From the NCBI GenBank assembly GCA_038729425.1, contig JAVYSB010000003.1, forward strand, positions 137,192 through 201,191: 64,000 bases of DNA, given 5' to 3'. Made by a program: the position numbers and the translations under genes. Within the stretch, counting starts at the first letter, position 1; each line of letters opens with the position of its first letter. Shown one piece after another: positions 34,244-43,499 of the stretch. The notes under the pieces are model-generated. The model had not been told where the DNA came from, did no database searches, and was given only the letters and a program-made list of their open reading frames with translations. This DNA comes from Thermoplasmataceae archaeon (lineage in GTDB: Archaea; Thermoplasmatota; Thermoplasmata; Thermoplasmatales; Thermoplasmataceae).

Positions 34244-35457
34244 AATTCATGTCCGTTGAATGGCAACATGACGTCAAATTCCGCAAGATCTTCCAGCAGG
34301 TTTTCCCGGTTTTCTCCGTGGCACAGGATGATCTTTTCAGGATCTACCTGCTTCACAAAGTCTATCAGTTCATCATGGCCAGCATGCGCAGAAAGGTCGA
34401 AGAATTCCATCTTCATGTTCGGTTTGACCGTTGCGCCAGCTATCTTCATTGTGCCGTTTTCCATGAGGCTCCTTCCATTAGTGCCTTCTACCTGGTATCC
34501 AGTCAGGAAAATTGCGCTTTTTGTATCATTCATCAGCTGTTCTATATAGCCGAGTACGGGTCCACCGTCCAGCATACCTGAAGTTGTTATTATTACATCA
34601 TTCTCAAGTGCTTGCTCTCTCATCCGCCTTCCCCTGATCTGCGTTACCCGCCCAACAGATCTTGAAAAGTCCTTCTGAGATCTGAGGAACCCAGGTGTAT
34701 TGAGGTATATCCCCGTAATTCCATTGCCCATTCCATCCACAGCGATGTTGAAGCCCATGTCACTCAGTATCATTACCAGCTCCTGAGTTCTGCCCATGGC
34801 AAATGATGGCAAAATGGCTTTACCTCCGTCCTCAACAACTTCCTTTATCCTCTGCTTGAGTCTCTTTACAACCTGATCCCTCTCCTCATGGTTCTTGCCA
34901 GCGTATGTACTCTCCATTACAAGTATATCAGCTTTTTTCGGCTTTGCACCGTTCAGGAGGAAGGTATCCTTTGTATACAGATCGCCAGTCACAAGAATGG
35001 ATCTGGAATTCTCAAAATTCCACATCGTTGAGCCGGGGATGTGCCCCGCTGATTGCGCAGTGACTTGGAATGGCCCATCCACAATAGTCTCCCCGAAATT
35101 TGCTCTCTGGAATGCACTATATAGAGATGCTATGTCATCCGTATTGAACCTGGAAGGATACCCCTCAATGTTTGTGACCTTGATTGAGTCCTCAAGCATC
35201 GGACGCATACTGTTTGCTGTCATTATTGTTGAATAAAATGTTGCTTTATATTCATGATAATACACTGGCAAGGCACCCATGTGATCGAGATGTGCATGCG
35301 TCAAGTATATACTCTTCACGGGATCGGGATGCATCGGGAATTGTGGTGGCTTTTCTGGTATTACACCGTAATCAATCATTATGTCGTAATCCTTCTCGCT
35401 TATCTTTATTGCTAATCTGCCTACTTCTTCTGCTCCGCCTAAAAATTTTACTTTCAT
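34231..35457 (-). CDS. Beta-CASP metallo-beta-lactamase ribonuclease (aCPSF2-like)
   Basis: 408-residue ribonuclease of the CPSF73/RNase J superfamily. Metal ligands are in HAHLDHMGA (about 54-62), SAGHIPGST and LVTGDLY. The beta-CASP motifs follow: VMESTYAG, a histidine in LSAHAGHDEL, and LCHGE near the C terminus. There are no N-terminal KH domains, which separates it from aCPSF1 and points to aCPSF2 or archaeal RNase J-like enzymes acting in RNA decay. It is 12 bases downstream of mtnP, so probably cotranscribed. Confidence 0.88.
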   Translation of the reverse strand: MKVKFLGGAEEVGRLAIKISEKDYDIMIDYGVIPEKPPQFPMHPDPVKSIYLTHAHLDHMGALPVYYHEYKATFYSTIMTANSMRPMLEDSIKVTNIEGYPSRFNTDDIASLYSAFQRANFGETIVDGPFQVTAQSAGHIPGSTMWNFENSRSILVTGDLYTKDTFLLNGAKPKKADILVMESTYAGKNHEERDQVVKRLKQRIKEVVEDGGKAILPSFAMGRTQELVMILSDMGFNIAVDGMGNGITGIYLNTPGFLRSQKDFSRSVGRVTQIRGRRMREQALENDVIITTSGMLDGGPVLGYIEQLMNDTKSAIFLTGYQVEGTNGRSLMENGTMKIAGATVKPNMKMEFFDLSAHAGHDELIDFVKQVDPEKIILCHGENRENLLEDLAEFDVMLPFNGHEFEVS

Positions 35458-35469
35458 TTCCTATTTTCC

Positions 35470-36243
35470 TCAAGCTTTTGCGTTTTCAAGTGATCTTGAA
35501 CAATTGCAGTTCCTCTTTCTGCTGAACCCTCTGACGGAATGCTCAACAAGTGAGGAAACCTTTTCTTCGTTTTCCTTCATAATCTTCATGACTTCTGACG
35601 CATCCACAGGCTTATCAGACCATACATCAAAATCCGTTACCGTGGCAATCATGGAATAGCACATTGCCTGCTCAATTGCAAGGTTTATCTCTGGGACGAG
35701 GGTCATGCCAATTATGTCTCCGAACTGCCGGAACATCTTTGATTCTGCCCTGGTGGAAAATCTAGGTCCCTCGATGCACACGTATGTTCCCCCATCGTGG
35801 TGGTCGTATCCTGACTTCTTCGCAGAACTTACAAGTTCAGCTGTCATGTCTGGGCAGAAAGGATCTGCGGCTGAAATATGATAAACCTCTGGGCCGTCAA
35901 AGAAAGTCAGCTTCCTCGACTTTGTGAAGTCTATGAACTGGTCGGGAAAGACAATGTCTCCCGGCTTGTAATCTTCCTTCAGAGAACCAACGGCATTAAT
36001 CGCCAGCACACGCTCAACGCCTATCTTCTTCAGTGCCCATAAATTGGCCCTGTAATTTACCAAGTGCGGCGGAAAAGAGTGTTTCCTACCATGCCTTGGA
36101 ATAAATGCAACCTCAATTCCATCAATCTCTCCGATCTCTATTTTGTCGGAGGGCCTGCCATAAGGTGTTTCCATATCGAGCGACTTCCCGCCATTTAAAA
36201 GGCTGTAGAGGCCACTCCCTCCAATTATGCCTATCTGCGCCAT
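35470..36243 (-). CDS. mtnP: S-methyl-5'-thioadenosine phosphorylase
   Basis: Splits methylthioadenosine (from polyamine synthesis) into adenine and 5-methylthioribose 1-phosphate. The 257-residue protein shows [50 protein letters not shown] and the substrate-site TDFDVW. The C-terminal CNC motif is the CxC disulfide pair of hyperthermophilic archaeal enzymes. Likely in an operon with the beta-CASP RNase. Confidence 0.95.
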   Translation of the reverse strand: MAQIGIIGGSGLYSLLNGGKSLDMETPYGRPSDKIEIGEIDGIEVAFIPRHGRKHSFPPHLVNYRANLWALKKIGVERVLAINAVGSLKEDYKPGDIVFPDQFIDFTKSRKLTFFDGPEVYHISAADPFCPDMTAELVSSAKKSGYDHHDGGTYVCIEGPRFSTRAESKMFRQFGDIIGMTLVPEINLAIEQAMCYSMIATVTDFDVWSDKPVDASEVMKIMKENEEKVSSLVEHSVRGFSRKRNCNCSRSLENAKA

Positions 36244-36325
36244 GAAATCACGTTAATGCTTGTTCAACAAACTCCTTGATGTGTGGTTGATGCTCAATTG
36301 GTATTTAACCGAATCGGAATAATAA

Positions 36326-37048
36326 TCAATAAGAGCCAAGGATCTTTCTTATATAAGGTTGTATGCCGGACCCGTACTGTGCGGCTTTTTTTCTAAATGA
36401 CCAAACATCCTCAGGCAGTTCGATCTCTTTGGCAAGAGTCCTGAGCATTATCTTGTTTGTACCGCCACTAACATTAAGATCTCTGGGCAATCCTGAGAAA
36501 ATTCGTACCAGTTCCGGGTCAAGATAAGGAGTTACCAGTCTTTTAGACTTTTGATTCGCAATTTTAATTTCTCTAGGAAGCGTAAAATGAAAGAGCTTGT
36601 CCAGATGGCTTGCGTTTGTTAATCCCGGATCCTCCATGAACCTCCGGTATCCATAAAAAATTTCATCCGCTCCCTGTCCAGTGACCACGGTATCTTCAGG
36701 ACACCTCTCAAGCAAATGATACAGAACAAGCTCGTATCCCATCTCTGAATGCGTAATATTAGGGTCCAAAGCCCTCAGTGCGGGAATTGAGTACTCCAGG
36801 TCCTGTCGATCGAGAATAATCTCCCTGAGACGAAATCCAAGTTCGTCGGACACATACCTGGATCGTTCCAGGTCATGGGAACCAGGAAACCCTACGGTGA
36901 ATGGCTTAAGCTTGAAGTCTGATAGGGCAAGTATGATAGTGCTGTCAAGTCCACCGGAAAACCCGATTGCGGAATTTCCAGCTTTTAGGATGCTTGCCTC
37001 CAGATTTTTCTTCAGGAGTACTATTTTCTGATCCAGTTTATTCCCCAC
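36326..37048 (-). CDS. Stand-alone asparagine-synthetase-like ATP pyrophosphatase
   Basis: 240 residues carrying only the synthetase half of AsnB: PP-loop FSGGLDSTIILAL (about 28-40), GQGADEIFYGYRRF, LVTPYLDPELV and the C-terminal ELPEDVWSFRKKAAQYGSG. The N-terminal glutaminase domain, with its Cys1, is absent, and no amidotransferase gene is adjacent. It may use free ammonia, borrow ammonia from another protein, or activate a different carboxylate. Start is GTG at 37046-37048. Such short forms recur in archaea without a known substrate. Confidence 0.78.
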   Translation of the reverse strand: MGNKLDQKIVLLKKNLEASILKAGNSAIGFSGGLDSTIILALSDFKLKPFTVGFPGSHDLERSRYVSDELGFRLREIILDRQDLEYSIPALRALDPNITHSEMGYELVLYHLLERCPEDTVVTGQGADEIFYGYRRFMEDPGLTNASHLDKLFHFTLPREIKIANQKSKRLVTPYLDPELVRIFSGLPRDLNVSGGTNKIMLRTLAKEIELPEDVWSFRKKAAQYGSGIQPYIRKILGSY

Positions 37049-37384
37049 CTGGTAGTGACAGACTGCCTAATTGTTTTTTCTTTGCCCCGAGAGACAGAAA
37101 GTTGTACACTGAAGATCGTATAATTGGGAATGCACTGCCATTTCACATTTTCATTCCGATTTCGGATTCATTCGAAAAACGTATCATTTCAGACCTTTCT
37201 CTCATAATTTTCAGCCACAGAACAAAAATATGCTTTTCCTTGCCATCAACATTTTCATCGTATGGACATGAAATTGGTGAGCTAAGTAAATACAGCATGG
37301 ATTTGAATAATGCTTACAGATAAGGTAGCCCGTCTATTTGCTTCATTCAGATGATTAAATGAAGGTAATGAAAATGGTAAAAAT

Positions 37385-37549
37385 ATGGCTATTGTTGTCT
37401 TTAGCGGTGCTGTAGATCGGCTCACCGGCCTTGCAGTCCTGGTAGGTGGAGCAGCAGCATCAGATATCCTAGTAGATTTGTTCCCACAGCTTTTTGGCGC
37501 CCACCCAATGAAGAAGGACATTATAGAGAACAACATAGAAATCAGCTAA
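37385..37549 (+). pseudogene. DsrE-like N-terminal fragment, 54 residues
   Basis: The frame begins MAIVVFSGAVDRLTGLAVLV then GGAAASDILVDLF, the N-terminal strand, helix and strand of DsrE/DsrF-like sulfur-relay proteins. It leaves that pattern at LFPQLFGAHPMKK and stops. Complete DsrE-type proteins are about 110-160 residues, so this looks truncated. GAAGGTAATG upstream offers a ribosome-binding site, so a short product is possible. Confidence 0.45.
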
Positions 37550-37602
37550 TTCCTAAAGCTTAAATCCAAGGTTCACGAAGGTCTTATGGTAGTCAAAACT
37601 CC

Positions 37603-37808
37603 TTTAATAACCAACCTTTGATCAGCAGTGCTGTTCAATCATTCCTGATCTGGAATCTCGTTTTTATGAGAGTTCCAAACTTTTTGATCGGACGGATACC
37701 GGAATAAGCTTAAGAGATCACGAAGGTAATGTAAAATATGGTTTTTCCTTCATCACAAGAGATATGGCAGAGGGAGTGGGGGCTTATGCAGCCTTTTACT
37801 TTCCTTGA
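37603..37808 (+). other. Open frame without start, possible gene remnant
   Basis: Between a TAA and the TGA at 37806-37808 runs an open frame of about 67 codons with protein-like composition, including LFDRTDTGISLRDHEGNVKY and YGFSFITRDMAEGVGAY. No ATG, GTG or TTG begins it sensibly and I recognise no family. It sits between the DsrE fragment and the PIN-domain ATPase. The remaining parts of the 37049-37841 gap (about 340 bases before and 50 between) show nothing. Confidence 0.25.
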
Positions 37809-37841
37809 ATATCTTAAATAGTAATTATCACATGTTCTTAC

Positions 37842-39629
37842 GTGGATTACGTTCCGGATACGTCCGTTATTGTTGACGGCAGGTTCAGCGCTTTCATATC
37901 CTCTAAGGAGGGGTCGCATGTCATACTTTCTGAGGCTATGCTGGCAGAAATAGAGCACCAGGCAAATGAGGGCAGGTCCATAGGCCATGCGGGGCTTGGT
38001 GAACTGAAAGCTCTCAGATCCTTGGCCAATGAAGGGAAGATATACCTGGACATTTATGGGAAGCGCCCCGGCGACTGGCAAATACGGAGAGCAAAAAGCG
38101 GAGAAATAGATGAGATCATAAGGAATACCGCTATGGAGAATGACGCAATTCTGGTCACTGGAGATAACATACAGAGGGACCTCGCCATAATTAAGGGCAT
38201 ACGGGTGGAATACCTTGAGGCTTCACAGAAAGCTGTAAGGAATATAGAGGATTTCTTTGACAGCGAAACCTCATCTGTGCACCTGAAGGCAAACCTGAGA
38301 CCGGTACTGAAGAAAGGCATGCCAGGATTTGTGAGGATGGAGCGGCTTGAATCGGCTTCAACAAGGCAGGAGCTTGAGACAATTGCGTCGGGCATTATCA
38401 AGCGTGGGAAATTTGAGGATGAATCCTTTGTGGAAATGGACATGTTCGGGGCAACTGTGATACAGTTGAAAAACATCAGGGTCGTTATTACCAGACCTCC
38501 ATTCTCCGATGACCTTGAGATCACTGCTGTCAGGCCCATAAAGAAACTAAGCCTCGAGGACTACCATCTTGATCCGAAAATCATAGACCGCCTCACAGTG
38601 GGCGCAAATGGCATTCTTGTAGCCGGTGCACCCGGAGCTGGAAAAAGTACGTTTGTTCAAGCTCTCGCAGAGTATTTCAGCTCTCTTGACAAGACGGTGA
38701 AGACCATGGAGAAGCCACGCGACCTTCAGCTAATTAATGATATTACACAGTACACGGGTCTCGAGGGATCCATGGAGAAGACGGGGGATATTCTTCTGCT
38801 TGTGAGGACTGATTACACGGTTTTTGATGAGATGAGGGTGACCTCCGATTTCCACGTATATTCCGACCTGCGCCTGGCTGGCGTTGGAATGGTCGGCGTG
38901 GTTCATGCCACCAGGCCAGTTGACGCATTCTACAGATTTATCGGTCGCATTGAATTGGGGCTTATCCCACAGGTCATAGATACTATACTATTCATAGACG
39001 CTGGTAGGGTAAGGACAGTCCTAGTTACCGAGTACACGGTCAAGGTGCCCAGCGGGATGAGCCAAGAGGATCTTTCCCGACCGGTCATCGTTGTCAAAGA
39101 ATTCCCTTCGGGAAAACCCCTGCATGAAATATACACATTCGGGGACCAGATTGTAATGGTGCCAGTACAGAGAGAGGATTCTTCACTATTTTCCCTTGCA
39201 GCTGACCGCATAAGGGAGGAGATTTCAAAATACCTCAATACATCGGATGTGCAGGTGAAGATGACAACCGCAAGCAGGGCAGTGGTATCCGTACCGGAAA
39301 AGTACATCCCGAGGCTCATAGGAAAAAAGGGATCCAATATTTCAGAACTGGAAGAGCGTCTGAAGATCAGGATTGAGGTGGAGCCAATATCTGGTGGATC
39401 AGCCCTCCAGAAGAGACCAGTCGATGTTCAGGTAAAGAACAAGATAATGTATCTTTCAATTGGAGAGAAGAACAGGAACGTGAAAATCTTTCTCGACGAC
39501 ATAATGGTGCTTCAGGCAAGAAGTTCCGCAAAGGGAATCATACGACTGAAACTGGACAGCGACACGGGTTCAGCCATTTACCAGCAAATGAAAAATGGGA
39601 AGAAACTGGAATTCCTCCCGGAAGAATAA
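37842..39629 (+). CDS. PIN-domain ATPase with KH domain (PINA)
   Basis: 595-residue archaeal protein with three parts: an N-terminal PIN nuclease-like domain (about 1-140; YVPDTSVIVDGRF and VTGDNIQRD hold the acidic residues), a VirB11/PilT-like hexameric ATPase (Walker A GAPGAGKSTF near 262, then TVFDEMRVTSDF and a VGVVHATRP segment), and a C-terminal KH RNA/DNA-binding domain (IPRLIGKKGSNISELEERL, near 490). Sulfolobus PINA forms hexamers, unwinds and migrates Holliday junctions and binds Hjc. The GTG start at 37842 is 26 bases after CTTAAATA, fitting a leaderless message. Confidence 0.88.
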   Translation: MDYVPDTSVIVDGRFSAFISSKEGSHVILSEAMLAEIEHQANEGRSIGHAGLGELKALRSLANEGKIYLDIYGKRPGDWQIRRAKSGEIDEIIRNTAMENDAILVTGDNIQRDLAIIKGIRVEYLEASQKAVRNIEDFFDSETSSVHLKANLRPVLKKGMPGFVRMERLESASTRQELETIASGIIKRGKFEDESFVEMDMFGATVIQLKNIRVVITRPPFSDDLEITAVRPIKKLSLEDYHLDPKIIDRLTVGANGILVAGAPGAGKSTFVQALAEYFSSLDKTVKTMEKPRDLQLINDITQYTGLEGSMEKTGDILLLVRTDYTVFDEMRVTSDFHVYSDLRLAGVGMVGVVHATRPVDAFYRFIGRIELGLIPQVIDTILFIDAGRVRTVLVTEYTVKVPSGMSQEDLSRPVIVVKEFPSGKPLHEIYTFGDQIVMVPVQREDSSLFSLAADRIREEISKYLNTSDVQVKMTTASRAVVSVPEKYIPRLIGKKGSNISELEERLKIRIEVEPISGGSALQKRPVDVQVKNKIMYLSIGEKNRNVKIFLDDIMVLQARSSAKGIIRLKLDSDTGSAIYQQMKNGKKLEFLPEE

Positions 39630-39632
39630 GTT

Positions 39633-41072
39633 TCACTGGCTGGATTTCGCAAACTCTACCAGCAGCCTTGTTCCGAAACCCGTAGCACCTTCTCCCAGAT
39701 ATGATCTTTTCGTCGATTTCTGCTGCTTCCAGGCAGTCCCTGCGATATCCAGGTGAACCCACGGTACATCGCCAACAAAGTGGCTGAGAAATGCTCCTGC
39801 TGCTTCTGCTCCAGCCTGCCTTCCGCCTGAGTTCTTTATATCCGCCACATCGCTCTTAATCTGTTCCTTGAATTCATCATCAAGCGGAAGTGGCCATAGC
39901 TTCTCCCATGAATTCTTTGAAGCTTCAGATACCTTTGCCTGCAGGACGCCGTCGTTTCCCATCATTCCGGCAATGTTATTCCCCAGTGCGACAATGCAGG
40001 CTCCAGTAAGCGTTGCAAGATCTATGACTGAGGATGGGTTATACTCCTTGATCCCATATGCCAGTGCATCTGCCAGAACAAGCCTTCCCTCGGCATCTGT
40101 GCTGATGACTTCAGATGTAACGCCGTTGTAGTGTCTCAGGATTTCGCCCGGCTTGTATGATCCTCCGCCCGGCATATTTTCAGTCAGCGGCATAAGACCG
40201 ATGATATGGACTTTGATCTTCAGTTCCGATATGGCTTTAATCGCTCCAAGCACGGCAGCTGCACCACATTTGTCAAATTTCATCTCTCCCATGCCTTCTG
40301 CCGGTTTGATTGAAATACCTCCGCTGTCAAAGGTGATTCCCTTTCCCACAAACATAATTGCGGGCATTTTTGGATCTCCGTACTCCGCTATGAGAAGCTT
40401 AGCAGGTTCATGTGCTCCTCTTGAAACTCCTTCCAGCCCACCCATTCCAAGTTTTATGAAATCTTCTCTGCCCAGTGCAGTTACCTTCAGACCCTTAATT
40501 TCTCTAAGATTTTTCTCGAAAACGGAGGGGGTACCCACCGCTGACGGTAGATCGGAAAGATATCTTGTCAAGTTCGTCGCTCTTCCCAATATAATCCCGG
40601 TTTCAACTGCGCCATCTATACTTGAATCTGAAAGGATTCTGATTTCATCGACGCCTTTTTTCTTTTCTGACTTGAATTCATCGAAAGAATACATGGTGAG
40701 CTCTGCGATATAAGAAACTTCCTTTGCTTCCTTCTCAGCGGTATCCATTCCGGGCAGCAGGATTCCAATATTCCTGTATTCCTTGGTGGAAAGTTCACAC
40801 AGTGCAGAAGATACTGCCATTCTCAGTGCCTCCAGTTCATAACTTTCCTTCTTTCCAGCTCCAGAGACAAGTACGGCTCTCACGGCTTTCGCGGACGGTA
40901 GAAGCAGTGTTTTCCCCTTTTTGGGTGAGAATCCCAGTCTCTCTGAGTGAGACCTTACGCCGAGTCCGTCCATAGCCTCGCTGGTGGAAGCTGGCTCAAA
41001 GTCTTCAAACTTCAGGCAAACGACCGCGTCGAGGCCTGCGTATTCCTCTGATTGTCCTGTGGTTACATTCAT
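39633..41072 (-). CDS. pepA: Leucyl aminopeptidase, M17 family
   Basis: Metallo-aminopeptidase that trims N-terminal residues from peptides in the cytoplasm. The C-terminal catalytic domain is complete: GKGITFDSGGISIKPAEGM holds two metal ligands and the catalytic lysine region, and NTDAEGRLVLADALAYG is the family signature. The N-terminal domain (about 1-170) is divergent, as usual. 479 residues is normal. It converges on PINA with a three-base gap. Confidence 0.96.
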   Translation of the reverse strand: MNVTTGQSEEYAGLDAVVCLKFEDFEPASTSEAMDGLGVRSHSERLGFSPKKGKTLLLPSAKAVRAVLVSGAGKKESYELEALRMAVSSALCELSTKEYRNIGILLPGMDTAEKEAKEVSYIAELTMYSFDEFKSEKKKGVDEIRILSDSSIDGAVETGIILGRATNLTRYLSDLPSAVGTPSVFEKNLREIKGLKVTALGREDFIKLGMGGLEGVSRGAHEPAKLLIAEYGDPKMPAIMFVGKGITFDSGGISIKPAEGMGEMKFDKCGAAAVLGAIKAISELKIKVHIIGLMPLTENMPGGGSYKPGEILRHYNGVTSEVISTDAEGRLVLADALAYGIKEYNPSSVIDLATLTGACIVALGNNIAGMMGNDGVLQAKVSEASKNSWEKLWPLPLDDEFKEQIKSDVADIKNSGGRQAGAEAAGAFLSHFVGDVPWVHLDIAGTAWKQQKSTKRSYLGEGATGFGTRLLVEFAKSSQ

Positions 41073-41122
41073 GATACGAAGAGCCCAGCATCAAGCTTAA
41101 AATTTGCGTCACCTTAATTAAA

Positions 41123-42103
41123 ATGAATGGAATGTGTCGGTATATGCAGTGTTCACTCTGCGGCGGAAAGGCTGTCTACGAAGCTAAGTATAATGGCACC
41201 TACCTTTGCCGGCACCACTTCAGTGATTCCGTAGAAAGAAGGTTCAAGCATGAGCTCCCAAGGCAGATCGACCTCAGTAAACCTGAGATAAAGATATCTG
41301 TTGCAATTTCCGGTGGGAAGGACAGCTCTGTAACCCTGTACTTGTTGAACAAATTCCTGGGTAAAAGAAAGAATGTCTCATTGACCGCCTTCACCATTGA
41401 TGAGGGCATCGCGGGATACAGGAATTCAGGGCTGGAATCTGCGAGGACTCTTTGCAGTGATCTGGGGATTTCTCACAGCACGGTTTCATTTGAAGAAGCC
41501 TTTGGCAGGACCATGGACGAGATTGTCAAGATTGATGGGAAGATCACACCGTGTTCACATTGTGGTCCCATGAGGAGAAAGCTCATGAACCTTCAATCCC
41601 TTGTAAACGGCAGCGACTACGTTGCTCTTGGTATTAATCTGGATGACTATGCCCAATCTATTCTGATGAATGTCGTTAAAGGAGATTACGAAAGAATGAT
41701 AAGAATGGCACCACACAAAATAAAGAAAGATGGGCTTGTAAGGCGGATTGTCCCATTGCGCCGGGTTCCAGAGAAGGAGGTGGCACTATACGCAGTCCTT
41801 AATGGAATCAAGTTTGACGGGGGATGGTGCCCGTATTATGAAAGGGCCCAGAGAAATATCTACAGGGATATAGTGACAGACCTGGAGGAAAGAACTCCTG
41901 GATCAAAGTTCGCCATCTCGAATTTCCTTGATGAGCTGAGGGATCATGTCGCGGATAACAGGTTACCAGCAGAAATGAAGAGATGTGTTAGATGCGGGTC
42001 GCCAACAACTGGAGAACTATGTGCTGTGTGCTCCCAGATCGAAAACATTGATCTGGTTTTACCTGAGAATGAAGCGGAAATGAATCAGAAAAGATCGCGA
42101 TAA
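41123..42103 (+). CDS. tRNA 2-thiolation ATPase, NcsA/TtuA family
   Basis: 326-residue PP-loop tRNA-thiolation enzyme. Zinc-type ligands at both ends (CSLCGGKAV with CRHHF; CVRCGSPTTGELCAVC), PP-loop SGGKDSSVTLYLL (about 64-76), and the central PCSHCGPMRRKLMN with the catalytic cysteines, plus a later cysteine in GGWCPYY. This suits NcsA (thiolating U34 of Lys/Glu/Gln tRNAs) or TtuA (s2T54 in thermophiles); sequence alone does not decide. An internal ATG at 41144 could be the true start, beginning at MQCSLCGG. Confidence 0.87.
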   Translation: MNGMCRYMQCSLCGGKAVYEAKYNGTYLCRHHFSDSVERRFKHELPRQIDLSKPEIKISVAISGGKDSSVTLYLLNKFLGKRKNVSLTAFTIDEGIAGYRNSGLESARTLCSDLGISHSTVSFEEAFGRTMDEIVKIDGKITPCSHCGPMRRKLMNLQSLVNGSDYVALGINLDDYAQSILMNVVKGDYERMIRMAPHKIKKDGLVRRIVPLRRVPEKEVALYAVLNGIKFDGGWCPYYERAQRNIYRDIVTDLEERTPGSKFAISNFLDELRDHVADNRLPAEMKRCVRCGSPTTGELCAVCSQIENIDLVLPENEAEMNQKRSR

Positions 42104-42242
42104 GTTGGGACGCCTGCTGGCACCGAACCCTCCTGCAAGAAGATTTAATTTTCATTAGAAAAATGCTGATTTTCGAAATATTTAATACAAACATGAATAT
42201 TTAGATTGGCTTCGCCATACGTTCTGGATCGCTTGCTTGTAA

Positions 42243-42317
42243 GGGGCTGTAGCTTAGCTTGGTTAGAGCACCCGGCTGATAACCGGGAGGTCACCGGTCC
42301 GAATCCGGTCAGCCCCA
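42243..42317 (+). tRNA. tRNA-Ile (anticodon GAT)
   Basis: Acceptor GGGGCTG/CAGCCCC, anticodon stem CCCGG/CCGGG around CTGATAA (anticodon GAT), T-arm CCGGT-CCGAATC-CGG, discriminator A. CCA is not encoded and there is no intron. The region just downstream holds decayed genes. Confidence 0.95.
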
Positions 42318-42341
42318 TTTAGAAATGTAAGCAAGTCCGCT

Positions 42342-42376
42342 AAAAACTTCGGAAACCACGTAGGAAGTTTTTTTAT
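42342..42376 (+). terminator. Hairpin and T-run after tRNA-Ile
   Basis: AAAAACTTC (42342-42350) and GAAGTTTTT (42364-42372) form a perfect nine-base stem with a 13-base loop, and the T-run continues to about 42374. It lies 25 bases after the tRNA and is the best hairpin terminator in the window. Confidence 0.6.
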
Positions 42377-42636
42377 CTCATGGATAAAGTAAAGCTTCAG
42401 CACGCATGTTGGGCAAGGGGTCACAGGCATAAAAAGAAGTATGCAAAACACTCTCTGGATTGACAACAAAGCAGTCGAAAGGCGGCAAACCTGCCGAGAT
42501 GATAATATACAGATCTAATGAGTAAAAATACCTATTGGATCTATGCAGGAAGTAGTGCATAACTGAGTCCATATTGTAGTTAAGAGCATGTAGGAGTTTG
42601 TATTCAAAAGGCCGTCATACTATAAATTAGGAATAT
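42377..42636. other. 260-base stretch without recognisable gene
   Basis: Between the tRNA-Ile terminator and the methyltransferase pseudogene. Short frames here lack coding character, and I see no repeat or attachment-site copy of the tRNA 3' end. Confidence 0.4.
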
Positions 42637-43456
42637 TTATTGCTTCTTCAGAAGTAGCATGTAATGTTCGCTCACTCCTATAGTCTCAGGTTCTTCACAA
42701 ATACTAAAGTGTATGCTGAGCCACTTGTTCCATCTAATTTTATTCTTCCTTAATTTGGCAATCTAATTGCCTCTATAAGATGCAAAGTCTTCAAACGCCG
42801 TCTTTGCCAAAACCTTTACATCGCTTCTGAAAAACCCTCCGAATTCATTTGGATTTAAGCCATGGAAGGGCATGAAGCCAAACCCACCGGAGTAATCTCC
42901 GGTACTTGCCCATTTGCGTATATAATTGGAATCCAAATCCGCTTGATAAATGCTAACGGTTCCACCAAATAGCATAAGACGTCCTATTACGGATACAAAG
43001 ATATTTTTATCATGCCTGGCTATCCTTTTCAATTCTTTAGCTGCAGCAGTCTTTTAACATTAGACATAATATGCGACATAGATCCGTCTAAGCATACAAC
43101 AGCATCATACTGAGCGTCTTTGATCATATTAAGGTCCTGGCGCAAATCCTACGTATGCGCCTTTAAGCTCTGAAGATAAACCTTCGCGTTTGAATCTTGC
43201 TACCAAAGACCTTATGTTCTCTTCTACTTGATCCACTGCCATTATGTCATAGCCTTGCTTGGCAAACCATAAAGAATATCTTCCAGCCCGCATCCTATGT
43301 CCGCGATCAAGCCATGTTTAGCAGATATTCTTTCATGTAATGTACTGTTGTGGTATACTCCATTATCCCAGTGCTTTTAGTAAGTCTATTCCATTCGTGT
43401 TCAACACTAGTGGAGTAACCTTTTATAATCTCTTTCTTGTACTCGTTTATTTGCAT
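42637..43456 (-). pseudogene. Class I SAM methyltransferase, decayed
   Basis: Reading four frames in turn on the minus strand rebuilds a methyltransferase of about 270 residues. Pieces in order: an N-terminal MQINEYKKEIIKGYSTSVEHEWNR, motif I LIADIGCG, then YSLWFAKQGYDIMAVDQVEEN (motif II), YDAVVCLDGSMSHI (motif IV) and FVSVIGRLMLFGG. After an amber codon at the GN position (42763-42765), the same frame continues to WNKWLSIHFSICEEPETIGV. At least three or four frameshifts plus one stop break it. The 62.75-63.5 kb remnant is a relative. Confidence 0.8.
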
Positions 43457-43499
43457 AGCCACTCAAGCACTGTTTTTAGTTCAAGCACAGTATCCCATA

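Noticed and set aside
37710-38081. 123-codon minus-strand frame at the PINA start
   Set aside because: Antisense to the conserved PIN domain and promoter of PINA; no motifs.
40153-40713. 186-codon plus-strand frame inside pepA
   Set aside because: Antisense shadow of pepA; Pro/Ser-rich with no domain.
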